From positions 157,452 to 221,451 of the forward strand of contig CAJNOP010000209.1 in NCBI GenBank assembly GCA_905250075.1: a DNA stretch of 64,000 nt. The letters run 5' to 3'. This document shows, piece by piece, positions 12,923 through 24,833 of the stretch. The notes under the pieces are model-generated. The model did not search any database. It was not told the DNA's origin and was given only the letters and a program-made list of their open reading frames with translations. Position 1 is the first letter of the stretch. Each line of letters opens with the position of its first letter. The stretch comes from Rotaria sp. Silwood1. Its lineage: Eukaryota > Rotifera > Eurotatoria > Philodinida > Philodinidae. The position numbers and the translations under genes are program-made.

Positions 12923-13861
12923 ATGGGCGCATTCACATATTCTTCATATTTGAGCGTGGTTATGTTGACTTCAATTACTCTAACATTGATTGGCATCTTT
13001 CTCAATTGTCTGATCATCGCCTTGATTGCAGTTACAAAAAAATTACATACTGCCGCTTATTTGTTGATTTGTAATACAAGTTTATGATCGATATTTTATT
13101 TTGTAGTACAAAATTATAATTTTGTTTTTCTCGCTTTTATCATTTTGGATACTAGTGACATATCATGTCAATGGCGAGGCTACTTTTGGTATATGTCGGT
13201 TGTTGACGTTACTTATTCATTTTTGATTCAAACAGTATCACGTTATTTCTTCGTTATACTCTCTACGAAATATCGATGGGTAACTTCATTAAAACCATAT
13301 CTCATTCTTATTGCTATTCAATGGATCATTTTCATACTCCTGTCAATATCTGTCATTAGTGCTAAAGGTATTGATTATAATCCGAGTTTACTTTGTATGA
13401 TTAGGAGAACATTCATTATCCATACGATTTACACAGTTCTAGTCGATTATTTAGTGCCAATGGTCTGCATTTTTATTCTATATATCAATGTTTTCCATCA
13501 AGCAAAGCATGATACCAATAGTACGTCTACAGAAAGCACAGAAACATCCAGACGACAAAATCGTGATATTAGCATTCTTCGTAATATTATCATCTTATTT
13601 AGTATCTATATTGTCAGCCAGTTGATTTTCCACGATTGTGTACTTTTGATTGTTGGTAACTTCGTTATATATTCTTTAGCTCTTATTTTTATGATATTAG
13701 GCGTTACTGTTGAAAAGACTACAACCATATATCTAACTCCAGAACTATGAAAATGGATAAAGCATATTTTTTGCTGTTCAACAACACACGTTACACCGCT
13801 GGAATTCTATTTTGCTGCCGCTGCAGTTACAAGAACAACGAAAAACGCAATCTCTGTATTG
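12923..13861 (+). pseudogene. Rhodopsin-type seven-helix receptor, broken
   Basis: From the ATG at 12,923 the frame gives helix 1 and the start of helix 2 (ending CNTSL, stop at 13,085-13,087). A shift of frame then continues as FVVQNYNFVFLAFIILDTSD and helix 3 with CQWRGYFWYMSVVD. It runs through helices 4-7 to EKTTTIYLTPEL, where TGA (13,748-13,750) interrupts; the same frame then continues KWIKHIFCC and stays open to about 13,869. The conserved helix-3 Cys, the intracellular loop with RRQNRDISILRN, and the 'LTPEL-(R)-KWIK' tail are typical of the large bdelloid/invertebrate family of short-loop class A receptors. The TGA stands where Arg (CGA) is expected. One frameshift plus one nonsense codon make this a pseudogene unless the DNA was misread. 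Confidence 0.7.
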
Positions 13862-13869
13862 ACTAAATA

Positions 13870-14772
13870 AAACAATAGCTTTGTTGACGTGGAATAAAGA
13901 GAAAGAAGATATCACACTCGCTTTCGCATTTTTGTACGAGATTCAGAAAAGACAAGACAATTCACTTAGTATTCGTAATATTTTCTTTTGTTTTGTTGTC
14001 AAACTATGTATACTTCTGACAGCTAAAGTTCGTAGTTGGTACTTTAATTAAATCTTTACTATAAAAGCATATTAAAAAAATAATGATATATTTTGAGAGT
14101 GTGTGGATCTTTTGAGCGCCTTCTTTACTAGCACTTTGCTTCGTGAATCTCACATATATTTTCGAAGAAAATCGTGAGTGTAAGTTTTAAATTTATTGTT
14201 CGAAGTATAGAAATAAAAACAAAGACAGCATTTGCTGACAATCGATCATCATTAGAAGAGAACTATCGTCTTTTAGAGAATTTAAACATTTGGTATTTTG
14301 TGATTAGTACAATGAAACTAAAGAAGACACGTGAGTTCCACATTTCAGTCCTAAAGGGGCTGCGCTAACAAGCTTTTTTTATTTATGTGCTGAAAAAATA
14401 AATTGAGCATGATGAAAGTACCTTCGTCACCAGATTTCAACAGATTGAACTTTGTCATTGCCATCTCAAATAGAGTGTAGATGTGAGGTGTGGCTGTTAT
14501 TTCTACATCCACAAGCAAAACCACTCTCACATCCACATCCGCACTCATAAGAAAATTTTAGAAAAAGTTGTCTTTGTAAAAAAATCAAGCATGTAATTGT
14601 AATGCATATATAACGTATGTGGAATATGAAGTCATAGTATAGGTTATGGCGAATCTGTGCTTTTATCTGGCAAAAATGTAAATAGTATTCTAAATGAATG
14701 ATTTTCTCAAAAAAAAAAAAAATTTAGCCCAATGAGAGGTCGATCGAAAGAACTTTGACTTACTATTTGTCT
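13870..14772. other. Intergenic DNA with one hairpin
   Basis: No gene supported. Contains the telomere-like hairpin at 14,473-14,547 and an A-run at 14,710-14,724. Confidence 0.4.
14473..14547. repeat. Telomere-like G-arm/C-arm hairpin
   Basis: The G-arm gagtgtagatgtgaggtgtgg is followed by a C-arm with ccactctcacatccacatcc. Arms are about 20 bp and the units are degenerate. It is a clear palindromic pair. Confidence 0.75.
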
Positions 14773-15134
14773 TAAATGTTGTTCCTTCAAATAGTTCATC
14801 ATATAGTTATGAAATGTTATTAACTAACTGCTGATTGATGGTGTGGGAAATGGCAGACTTCCGTTGACACTTAGAGTCTAATAAAAATGCATCGCAATGA
14901 TCAGAACTCTATAATATACTGATAAATATATGATTTGATGGATTTCAGTAACGAAAAACAAGAAGAGCCAACATATATTCTTATGCGCTCTCGTCATTTA
15001 GTTAAGTTTAAGCTTTTCCGTCCAATATTGTATTCATTTATCATCAAGTCCTGGAGTGATAAGCACGAGGTAAATACCATTTAGTTTCGATTTTTTCGCC
15101 AGAACAATTATTTTTTAAAGAAGATAACCTTCCT

Positions 15135-15323
15135 CTATAAAGCTTGATGAAAATTTCCCAAGTTTATTTCTAATTGGTTTAATATAGTATTGAGACACCG
15201 ATTAGAGATTCGAACTCCTTGACGTTGAAAAACTTTGATTAAACTTTGCATGAAATCTGGATTTCCGCCAATAGCTAATTCCTGACGAAAGACGCCAACA
15301 CAACGGTAAACTACCTTTCCTAC
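15135..15323 (-). pseudogene. Conserved short frame in duplicate A (possible terminal exon)
   Basis: An open stretch of 63 codons including the stop reads VYRCVGVFRQELAIGGNPDF, then MQSLIKVFQRQGVRISNRC, LNTILNQLEI and a tail. The same peptide with substitutions occurs in copy B. It has no usable ATG at the front, but a candidate AG splice acceptor lies just upstream in both copies. It may be a terminal exon of an unidentified gene or a fragment carried by duplication. No family recognised. Confidence 0.35.
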
Positions 15324-15566
15324 TCAATTGGTCAGAATTATGGAAATAACAGAAATCACTCGAAATCAATAGAATCAGCGGATCGGCTTTGCCCTGAGTG
15401 TAGATCAGAAGCCCTATTCTTCATGAGACTTGAAAACGAAATCGAATGACTTCAAATCACTATAAATAAGTTTTAAAAATAATTCAATTCCCAAAGCTTA
15501 CATTTATTTAATTCTTATTTTGAACAAACAATTCAAAATAAAAAATAGTATTGTTTTTTCATTAAT

Positions 15567-15812
15567 TTATCCCCATTTTAGAGTAACAATAATGCGACAA
15601 TGAAAATTATTGTCCTTGGTAATTTGAAATAGTAAATTAATTATAGTTTCATCAACTTTAAGTGAATTACATATTGTTTTATTAACAGTTGTTTGAAAAG
15701 CTCCATAAAAGTCAAGTTGACCGAGTATATCTTTATCTTTATAATTAAATATTGTTACATCAAGTTCATATGTTTGCCAAGTAATTGTTGTTGTATCTTT
15801 ATCTGATGCTGT
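15567..15812 (-). pseudogene. 3' fragment of the secreted DUF4139-like gene
   Basis: Encodes the last 80-odd residues, from about SDKDTTTITWQTYELDVTI to the TLKWG end, and is nearly the same as the end of the gene at 25,704-27,081. Its upstream part is absent: homology ends at 15,812 against telomere-like sequence. The frame stays open in this piece, so truncation is recent or the segment is under little decay. It lacks promoter, signal peptide and first exon. Confidence 0.8.
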
Positions 15813-15830
15813 GAGATGTGGGTATGGGTC
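15813..15830 (+). repeat. Telomere-like G-rich stretch at a duplication breakpoint
   Basis: gagatgtgggtatgggtc directly abuts the end of homology of duplicate A. It contains two GTGGG/ATGGG-type units and no adjacent C-arm. Confidence 0.65.
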
Positions 15831-18349
15831 TAGGAGAAAAAGCAAGACTTCCGTACTTCAAAATAAATTTGAAGTACGAGGAAAGTACAAAACTGCACCC
15901 TATAAATACTTGTATATGGTATATATTGATTCGAGAAAATGAAAAAATTCGAGGAGGAAAACGAGACATTGAGAAAAGATAAAATTTGAAAAATTCTACG
16001 ATTACATGAATCACATCGGATCATATACATAGGAAAAAATATCTCATGCACTCAGTCAACGGAAAACTAGGTTAGAACTCAGGAAACTTCTTCAGGCGAA
16101 TTATTCCAAAACAATTCATTCAAACTAGTAGTATTTCGCCTTTGTTTTCATGTAAGATGGGTATTGTAAGCTTTAGAAAGTACGACGGCAGCTTCATGAT
16201 TGCTGTTCATCATCTGGACTCTACGTAGGCCCATAAAAACTCTATGGAATCAGTAAAATCCAAAAATAATTCACATACAGTATATACATAATTATATATG
16301 TTAAACAAAAATTGAGATTGCTGAATTAAAAATCGATTACAAAAAAATCTGGCTTAATTAATATCGTGGGTTTATTTTAAAAAAGTCTTTTTTTTTAACC
16401 ATCATTCTATTAAATATCTATATAGTTTGATAGAGTTACGTTAATGTAGTGACTTCAACCATCACACGGTTTTCAAAAGTAGTGAAATAATGAGATATAT
16501 CTGAAGAATTTTTGGAAAGTTCATTGAAATGAAATTCCTATTTTCTGAAAATAAGTTCATTCGATGCAAAATGTCTTTTTTTTCTATAAGAATCGATAGT
16601 AATTGCTCAGATACTCGAATACTTTTCTATCAATAAAAGAAAAATACCGGCTCGATGCTTGAATATGGTTACAAATAATAATTTTTTCAGTCTTATGAAA
16701 TTACGGTTCCTCCGGATGCACGCATTGGATTGTTTTACCGAGTACGTAATTCAATATACTCCTTATGTTGATATTATTTTGAAGTTGAAATCCGATGTCT
16801 AGTAAAGCACTATTCTTATAATTACTACTATTGAGACGGAGTTGGTGTTATTTGAGACTGAAATTTGATGCTTTTTAAATAAAATAATCTTCATTTGACT
16901 TTAAAACTGATGTCTTAAGCCCCCCTCTCCCTTAGAAATGATTTCCCACTTAGAATGGTCCTTTTGGGCTGAAATTTTCAGCGATAACTTATCCTGGTGA
17001 GAAACGCTTCTGGTAAAAATTTCAGACCTACAGGCCGTACTAGACCGGATTTCAAGCTGATTCGTAGGTCAGTTTTGGCCTTCAGCAGAATCGGTATAAC
17101 TTCGTTGCGACACAAGTTATAGAGCTCGGAGTGGTTTCAAATTAAAACCAATGCCAGTATGCAGCTTTTCATCAACCAGAATTTTTAAATTCCCTATTGT
17201 TCATTTTTTATGAGTATTTTAGTAGACATGTCTTAAAAGAAGCATAAAAAACGGTGATCCGACGACAGTAAATTTCATTTTTCTCAGGCCAGGAATCGAC
17301 TTTAAAAAAACTGGTAGATGAAAAGTTTACTCTTATTAAGACCTTTAAAACAAAAAAGAATATTGGTTATAGCTCGAGAAATGAGGGAGAAGTTCCAATT
17401 TTTCTGATTGGAAACTAGGTTCTGAGAAAAACGCTAAAGAAGTTTTACAAGTGGATTTTTTTCATTTAAATGGCATATTTGCAATATACTTCCTAGGACT
17501 TTTTAAAGCGCGTAACAGATGCAGTAAGCTAGCGTCATCTGTCATGCTGGGTAATATAAAAATGTTCTACTCAATGCTAATGCAAGTGGCAACGCATTTT
17601 TTCCAAAATTGAAAACCTTTAAAAACCACGAAAATTTCTCGGAAAATATGGTGGTAGGCTCCAAGTTTCATGTGAGAAGTCTGTAAAAATCTGATCATTT
17701 TCCAAAAAACCATATATATTCTGAAAGAGGAAGCTTCACTGCATCTTCCTACGATAAAAACTCAACTTCCATATTTCTTTGAAAAATTGGATTTTCTAAG
17801 GCCCCCTTAAGTGCCACCAGTGCAAAAAATTGAATGAACATATGTGTATTTCAAATTTCATTTTCCAGACAAATTTCAACCTCTGGTCTCCCGATGAAAT
17901 ATATAGAAGAAAGATTTCCACTAAAATAAATAACAATCTGTATAAATGCAAAATTTCTTTGCAGTATTCTTTCTCGAATAAACCCTAAACATTATGTCGC
18001 CATTGAAGTTAAAAACATCTAATGACTGTCTCTTACTATATAGCATTCGGCATAATTGGTCCTTATCAACATACCAATAGTTACAGGAATATTTTTTTCA
18101 CAATGACTCGACTTTTTTTTCTACTGTGACTACTTTTTTTTACATACAAGCGGTTATGTATCCATGGTATTTGCCATGAAGTCTGACGCATCTATTTAGT
18201 CGACGCTGTTCCTTTTCTTTCTTTCTTTTTTTTCTCTCTTTCTCTCGTCTCTGTGTCAGTATTCTAAACGTGAAAAAAATTACATAGCGTAAAATAATTA
18301 TTAAATATAGAATACAAAAAGAACAACGCATACATTCTCCAAGCTTACT
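15813..18349. other. Intergenic DNA, unexplained
   Basis: Begins with a G-rich telomere-like stretch (15,813-15,830). The interval 16,920-17,850 is less AT-rich than its surroundings and lacks any long frame on either strand, so it may be an old non-coding repeat or transposon body. A pyrimidine-rich tract (18,205-18,250) lies about 100 bp before the DUF4139 start and may be part of its promoter or 5' leader. Confidence 0.35.
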
Positions 18350-20265
18350 ATGACTGAAACATTAACAACAACAGCCACGTCGGTCGTACCGATAACATCG
18401 ACAAAAACTCCTGTTGTTCGCTTCAATATCGATCAACAATGTCCTATTCAATGTGTCACTGTCTATAATGATCGTGCAGAAGTAACACGAATACTACGAC
18501 ATCATTTCGATACCGAAGGCACTCATGAACTCGTGCTCAATGGTTTCTCAATATTTGTAGATGAAACATCGTTACATGTCAGTGGTGGAACAGGTAAATC
18601 ATGCACCATTCTTGAGGTATCACATCAAACGCGGCACGAAGATATCGCTCCGCCATCAGATTTGACGTCTCTCGATCATCTCCAAAGTCAACTTGAAAAC
18701 GTGCAAATTGAAATAGAGGCACATAAACGTGAATTCGCACGAATTACAAAGCAACGGGTATGGCTCGATGGACGTTCAACCAAATTAATGAATCAAGATG
18801 GACCATATACAGCTAATGATCCAGAAAATATACAGCAATTTCTCGAGTTTTATCACAAAACATTATTGAAACTCGATGATGCGACAGCGCGCGAAGAAGA
18901 TGAAATTAAGAAGTTAAATGATCGTCAGGATGCTTTGAAAGCACAAACTACCCAGCATGGCGCTGCAGCTCAAGCAAATCGACGAAAAACATATCGAGAA
19001 ATGACGATCACAGTTCATATTGCCATTAGTAAAATTGATGTGGCACTCGAAATTTCCTATTTGATCGGTAATTGTTCTTGGAGTGCGAGCTATGATGTTC
19101 GTGTAAGCACTGTCGAAGCGAATCAGCAGCGCACACAACTAACGTACTACGGTATTATAGTAAGTACTCGAATCTTCTAAGAATGCTAAGTCTTAAAGGA
19201 GTCTTATCTATTTTGTAGGTAAACAAAAGTCAAGAAAACTGGCTCGATGCAAATTTCTCGTTATCTACTGCAATTCCATCCTTGGGTGGAACTCCACCGA
19301 AATTAAACACACTCAAAATTGATTATTATAAACCACCGTTTACCTATGAAAGGCATATTCCTCAATCAAAAACACTGGAGTTGGACCATTGTGAGCTTCA
19401 TGCATCTGGACTTTTGGATTATAGTATTTCTGAAAAACGCAAAAAAAATGCATTCAGGTCTGTTCGTAGAAAATCATCGCCCGGTTATGAGCCAACCATT
19501 GAAGACGCAGACGAGGAATCTGCTGCGACAGAAGTCAATGTTCTCACTTCTAAAACTGAAGCCAGCATGTCTAGTACCAGTTTTGTGATTCCTCGTCGAT
19601 CAACAATTGATTCTGATGTGAGTATTCTTTTCAGCATCATAGAATATGTATGCATTTTTTATCTTTACTAGGGCAAACCACACAAGGTTACAATTGGTGT
19701 TCTAGAACTTACTTCAACATTTACGTACACGGTTGTGCCGAAAATATCACTTTATGCATATCTCAAAGCATCAACAGTGAATATGTCCGATAAACAACTT
19801 CTCGCTGGACCGGTATCCGTATTTATGGACAACAATTTTATCACACATAGTTCGATTGACAATGTCTGTATTGGTGATACATTCGACCTTCCACTAGGTA
19901 CGGATGCAAGTGTCAAAGTGGAATATAAGCCGATAAAGAAAATGGTTGATACACAAGGTCTCATCTCGAAAGTGCATCATGAGAGGATTCGCCATGAAAC
20001 ACATATTATAAACACTAAATCAACCGAGATCACAGTGTTTCTCTATCAACAAGTGCCTCTATCTTCTGATGAGAAGATCAAAGTGAAATTGGTCACACCT
20101 GATCTACGACAAAAGGAACATGGACGAAATTGCACGGTGACAATGAACGATAGAAACAATTTAGAATGGAAATGTGTATTGCAAGCACATGGAGAATATC
20201 GATTTCCGTTAGATTATACACTCGAATGGCCAAAAGAAAAACGTGTAGAATACAAGGAAGAATAA
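18350..20265 (+). CDS. DUF4140/DUF4139 domain protein (F37C4.5-like), three exons
   Basis: Exons 18,350-19,159, 19,219-19,617 and 19,672-20,265 join in phase 0 across introns of 59 and 54 bp (GTAAGT...TAG and GTGAGT...TAG), giving 600 residues. Residues about 30-110 form the N-terminal DUF4140-like part (CVTVYNDRAEVTRILRH). A charged coiled coil follows (about 106-205), then the beta-rich DUF4139 part, opened by NCSWSASYDVRV and the splice-restored IIVNKSQENWLDANFSLSTA, a hallmark block of the family. The end is LDYTLEWPKEKRVEYKEE, also typical. A low-complexity insert with RKKNAF and a Ser/Glu-rich patch splits the domain near residues 320-400. There is no signal peptide, so it is probably cytosolic. 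The biochemical role of the family is unknown. The polyadenylation signal AATAAA lies 85 bases past the stop. Confidence 0.9.
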
Positions 20266-20349
20266 CAAGCAACTTCTTAGTATATATGTATTTTGATCGG
20301 ACATTTTCCAGTTCTCTATTCATATTCTAAAAAGCAATTAATGCTTCAA

Positions 20350-20355
20350 AATAAA
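20350..20355 (+). terminator. Polyadenylation signal of the DUF4139 gene
   Basis: Canonical AATAAA 85 bases downstream of the TAA stop, in AT-rich sequence. Confidence 0.6.
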
Positions 20356-23300
20356 GTCATAGAGCATAGAAGTGCAATATTTCACTTTTTTAAATTGAAG
20401 CAACGAACAGGTGTTCATGTTACACCAGGCTCAATGTAGATAAGCACTCCTTTCAAGAAGAATTCGGTACCAGAGTAGAATGAATGGTTGAATATGGTAA
20501 TCGGCATGATTAGAATCTTCTAAGCTATTGGGATAATCGCTTTCTTTGAATAAACTCACTGGCAGATAATCTTATGAGAAAATATTTTTTATTCGTTTGT
20601 GCTTTGATCACAGGTGGCACAATTGAGATTGGTAGAATATTGTTTCTTGCTGTTCTCGAATAGATGCATGCATTTATGAAAATTGTAGACATTTGTTCTC
20701 ACACGGGTGTGGTTGAATGACGTTTAGGTTTAAGTGTGTAGATGAAGTGTGGTTTGGTGACAAGAGACTGACTACACTCATCCTCACAACCTAAATCTAA
20801 ATACTACGACCGTTTCGATCAGCGTAGATATTACTTCAATAATCGTGATTTTCTTCAAAAATCGGCAAAAATCTGCAATTGTGGCGATTAATCGCGATCT
20901 AATCTCACGATTAATTGGCCTAATGAATTGCGATAAATAGCAGATTTTTGCACTATTTTGATGATAAGGAAATGATCGTTTTAAAAAATTTTCTATTTAC
21001 CCTATTGTTTTAATTTACTTTAAGAATTATAAATACTTTATATTTAAAAAAACAGCTTTTCAAAAACTCTTCGGAAAAAAGGCATAAGTTCTGAGTATTC
21101 TGAGATGTTGCTTATTGGAATAGCTCGTTTTGTAGAAAATTGAATGCTTTGTAGTAATATCCTGTGACTATTGTTCCGAAAATAGGAATTGCATTTTTTT
21201 GCAAGGGGAAAAAGCGAATCCCTTGGATCCCGATGGATCCTCTCGAAACCATATGCATATTAGAATAAATTTTTTCATGAGTACAAAAAGAAATGTGAAA
21301 CAGACTAATCTTGAGGGATATAAAACTACACTGGAATACACAGAAATCAGGCGGAAAAAGGGAGAAAAACTTGATTGAGAACTCATGATCAAGAAGAAAA
21401 ATGCAGAATACACAGATGTATTCATCCCCATCCGTTTTGGCATATCATAAGGACATCGCATGTTTTTATGACACATTAAGACCAACGATTCCTTCCTCAA
21501 GCTCATTGTGTTGTGACGTACTAATTATTGATATATTCCTATTTTTCTCGATAGTCTATAAAGGATCCTTTTAAATTGTAGTCAGCCACGATAAAATATG
21601 CCGTTCTTTGACAGTTTGAATAAATCTATTTTTATAACCTATCAGGACTCAGGCATCATACCATATCTGGTCTATTTCTGTGGACTTAACATTGTCAAAA
21701 GCGAAGACAATCTGGTATTCTAATGTTTCCTTGGTAACTTCTGAAAACAACGATTTATCAATTCCATTTGACTGAATATGATCGATAAATCACTAAACAT
21801 GGTTCGAAGTTACCAGATAGCTAGTCAAATTAGTAAATGACGCATTAGTTATGTTCCATCAAATGAACATAATAATAAAGTTATTATGAGAAGTTGCCAG
21901 GAAAAGTAACTGGTAACCCCTTCGTTATCGATTACCCAGGTATCGGTAATATCTCACTCACCCTTTTCTCTTGATTAAACTCCGGACTTTTGCAGAAATA
22001 AGCGAAAGATTTCGGCTTAGACATTGTTGAGATAACCGGAGTCTCTTTGGAATCTCACGAAATTGACACTTTCAAACCCTTCATCTCAATCAGGAAAGGT
22101 TTCTAGAAAGAATAGTAGAAGAATGATGAGAATCCTCAAGCGATGGATTTTTCAGGTTCAATCAGTGTTCTTTATCATTTTTTACTCATGGCTATCATAG
22201 ATATCACTGACCGATATTTACAGCATCCTATCTGTTTCACTTAAAAGTCAACCATCTCGGATTCTTAGAGGATGACCAGAATAGTTAGAATCTTCCTGCG
22301 AGGACGTCCAAATTGAACAAGACTCTTCACAGTTTCCGCTTAGAGTATGTTCAAAACTTGATTTTAAGGATTTCGGTATGATTTATGGTTGATCTGATTC
22401 AAGGTTTCAAAAAGAAAAACCAAAAAATTAGTCTAAAAAATTTGAAACAAATGCCTATATAAATTTCTCAAAAATTTTTTGAGATCCGTGGAGTCATACA
22501 AAATTCGGTTATGTTTGTTTAGTAAAGTATGGACAGCAGCAAAGCGACAAGCTGGTCTAGATTTTATTCGGTTCTCTTTCGAGTGTAACAGGAACCTAAG
22601 GATATAGAAAGACGCCTTATATCATTCTAATATTTGTTTGCATCTTTGTGTAAGCGAGTGAAAGAATCTGAACGAAGTAGTAGAAGACTCTTCTCAAAGT
22701 TGTTTCAAGGTCAACCAAATGAAATCGATTTCAGATTCGAGCAACTGACCAAATTCTACAGGTATCTGGGACATGAAACCATTAACGTATCCGACTGTCG
22801 AAACCTAGTTAATCAGTTATGTACTAATTAATGTCGGGTGCCAATCGTAGAGGTCGAATAGGGATTTTCAGTGAGTTTTGTTGAATTATGGAAGTAGAAA
22901 CACGCCGGATTGCAACAATAGAAATCTGGACGCCGTTTTGATACCCACTATCCGATAGGATTTCGTCAATCTTATAGAGGTTTTTATAGCATTCAATCAG
23001 ATTGCTATCGGGTTCGACTTTCAGAGTAATTTACATAGGAGAGTTTTTATATTATGTCACATTCACGGCATTGACTTGCAATTATTTTTGAATTTTGTTG
23101 TGACGCAAAACTTGTAAACTCATAAAAGTAGTGATTTAAATATAATTGTCGTCGTTAAATTAACTTTTTCTGTGAACAATCTTCTTTCGTTAGATATCAA
23201 TTCTTTACTAAAACATTCTTTAAAGTTTCTTATTCGTGTTAAAAGTTAGAAAAGCATGTTTTATTCAAATTTAAATCAATACATAATGGGAAAATTTCAT

Positions 23301-24833
23301 GAGAAGAGATCAATATATTGAATATTAAAGGTTTTTGAAGTCTTCTAGCAATGATTTATGTTTTCATAAAATTGAAATACCAGCCAAAAATAGTACAGAA
23401 AAAATTTACGATATGAATGCATTAGTCAAGCTAGGAAATAAAACACAGTCTACGGCGGCAACCTTGGAGTCAATACTCTCAATGTTCATTTCTCGTATTT
23501 TTTACTCGTAAACTCCTGCAGAGATCTGTGAAGAAATCGAGTGATAGGCGTAAATATTTGTTGTTAAATCGTCCAAAGCTAAACTAGGAAATGTTATCTC
23601 AATGAAAAATAATTCAGTTTCTGACATGATCTCGGTACAAAATCCATGGAAAAGGAATTGGAATGCTCCAAAGTTCTCCCTTTTAGTTCTATAATAAAAT
23701 TATGTTCATTCCATTGTTCTATTGTTTTCTCAAGATTTACTGTTTCGTCAATCATTCCGTATTTGAATTACAACGCGAAATTGCTCAAGAGCGTGATGGA
23801 ATACTGTGATAGTTAAATGTAGTTCTAATCTTGAAATACTTAGATGTACAATGATCTAAAGATATAACAACTTCTTGGATCATTTACAAATGAAAATAGT
23901 AAATGCTCTTCTCACTTTCCTAGTAAAAAACGGGAAATTAGTGCAACGAACCACGTCCATTTATCACATATCTAAGCCAGACATATACGAAATCGTTGCT
24001 AATGAGATTACAGTATTATCTATCGAAAATTATAAGTGCCTACATGAATTTTGATGAATCTAACAGGCTTTATAATAGACAGAATACAATAAGAAAAATC
24101 TGAAACACGATAGACCTTGTCTACATATGAACACTACCAGATCCATCATCTCTCATCAAAATTGTGTTCGCTTGGATTTCTTGCTTTTGCTTTAGAAGTT
24201 CTTTGGCCGATTTTGCGTATTTTTACTTTATTTCTAAGGAATCTTAAGCATCTTTATTGATTTCAGTAGATCTTGATATGCATTAGAGCTATTTAACGTT
24301 GTACAAAATAATCTATTGAGAACTATAAAGAGAAAGCTTAATGGTCACGTTGATTCGATGGCAATTTTTAAAAATATAAATGCCGCAACTTTCAAAAACT
24401 TTATATTAAAAGCACATGAAATAGTATCTGTGATAATGAAACAGACGTAAAATAGTTGTATTCCATATTCCCGGTTAAAAAAAGATCATTTCCATTAGAA
24501 AAACGCAATGAAAATATCTTTTTATCAAAGCTACACTGTTAAACCAATACTAATATTAATATTAATAGATGAATGAAAAATATGTCAACTTTTATCTGTT
24601 TCATGATTTTACTACAATTGTCGATATTTTGTGAATCCCTGGAATTCGTCAAGAACACATTTCTTATGAACTACCACAATTTTATGAATCTCATCGATTT
24701 ACATGCCATTACAGGTTATCATAATATTGATATATATCGATCAATCGTAATGGATTCTGATTCAGCTTCTTGGATCCCAAGGATTCTCATGGATCCTGGG
24801 ATCTACTTTTTCATCCCTGCCCACACTCGTTCA
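20356..24833. other. Long gene-poor stretch
   Basis: About 4.5 kb without a supported gene. Open frames reach 112 codons (21,168-21,506, minus) and have no recognisable motif. It contains the degenerate hairpin at 20,704-20,800 and a palindrome-rich patch with gcgattaatcgcgat near 20,880-20,900. At 21,738-21,816 a short inverted repeat (ggtaacttct ... gaagttacc) flanks a GATTTATC/GATAAATC pair. Confidence 0.35.
20704..20800. repeat. Degenerate telomere-like hairpin
   Basis: G-rich left part (gggtgtgg, tttaggtttaagtgtgtaga, gaagtgtgg) pairs with the right part (actacactcatcctcacaac then ctaaatctaaa). The inverted repeat extends beyond the GT-rich units into TTTAGGTTTA/TAAATCTAAA, so this copy has longer unique arms than most. 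Confidence 0.7.

Larger units (their letters stand above)
14773..15812. repeat. Segmental duplicate, copy A (truncated)
   Basis: Roughly 1.04 kb that aligns along its length with 24,834-25,949, with scattered substitutions and small indels. It contains the 3' part of the secreted DUF4139-like gene plus its downstream flank. The match stops abruptly after 'gatgctgt' at 15,812, and the next bases are gagatgtgggtatgggtc, a telomere-like G-rich stretch. Copy B has about 63 extra bases near 25,067-25,129 relative to copy A. Confidence 0.85.

Noticed and set aside
15190..15215. T-arm-like ggagttcgaatctc on the minus strand
   Set aside because: It lies within the conserved short coding frame of the duplicate. 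Copy B has lost the TTCGAAT core, and no D-arm or acceptor stem is present.
21738..21816. Inverted pair ggtaacttct/gaagttacc around GATTTATC/GATAAATC
   Set aside because: Arms are only about 9 bp with mismatches, within what AT-rich DNA gives by chance.
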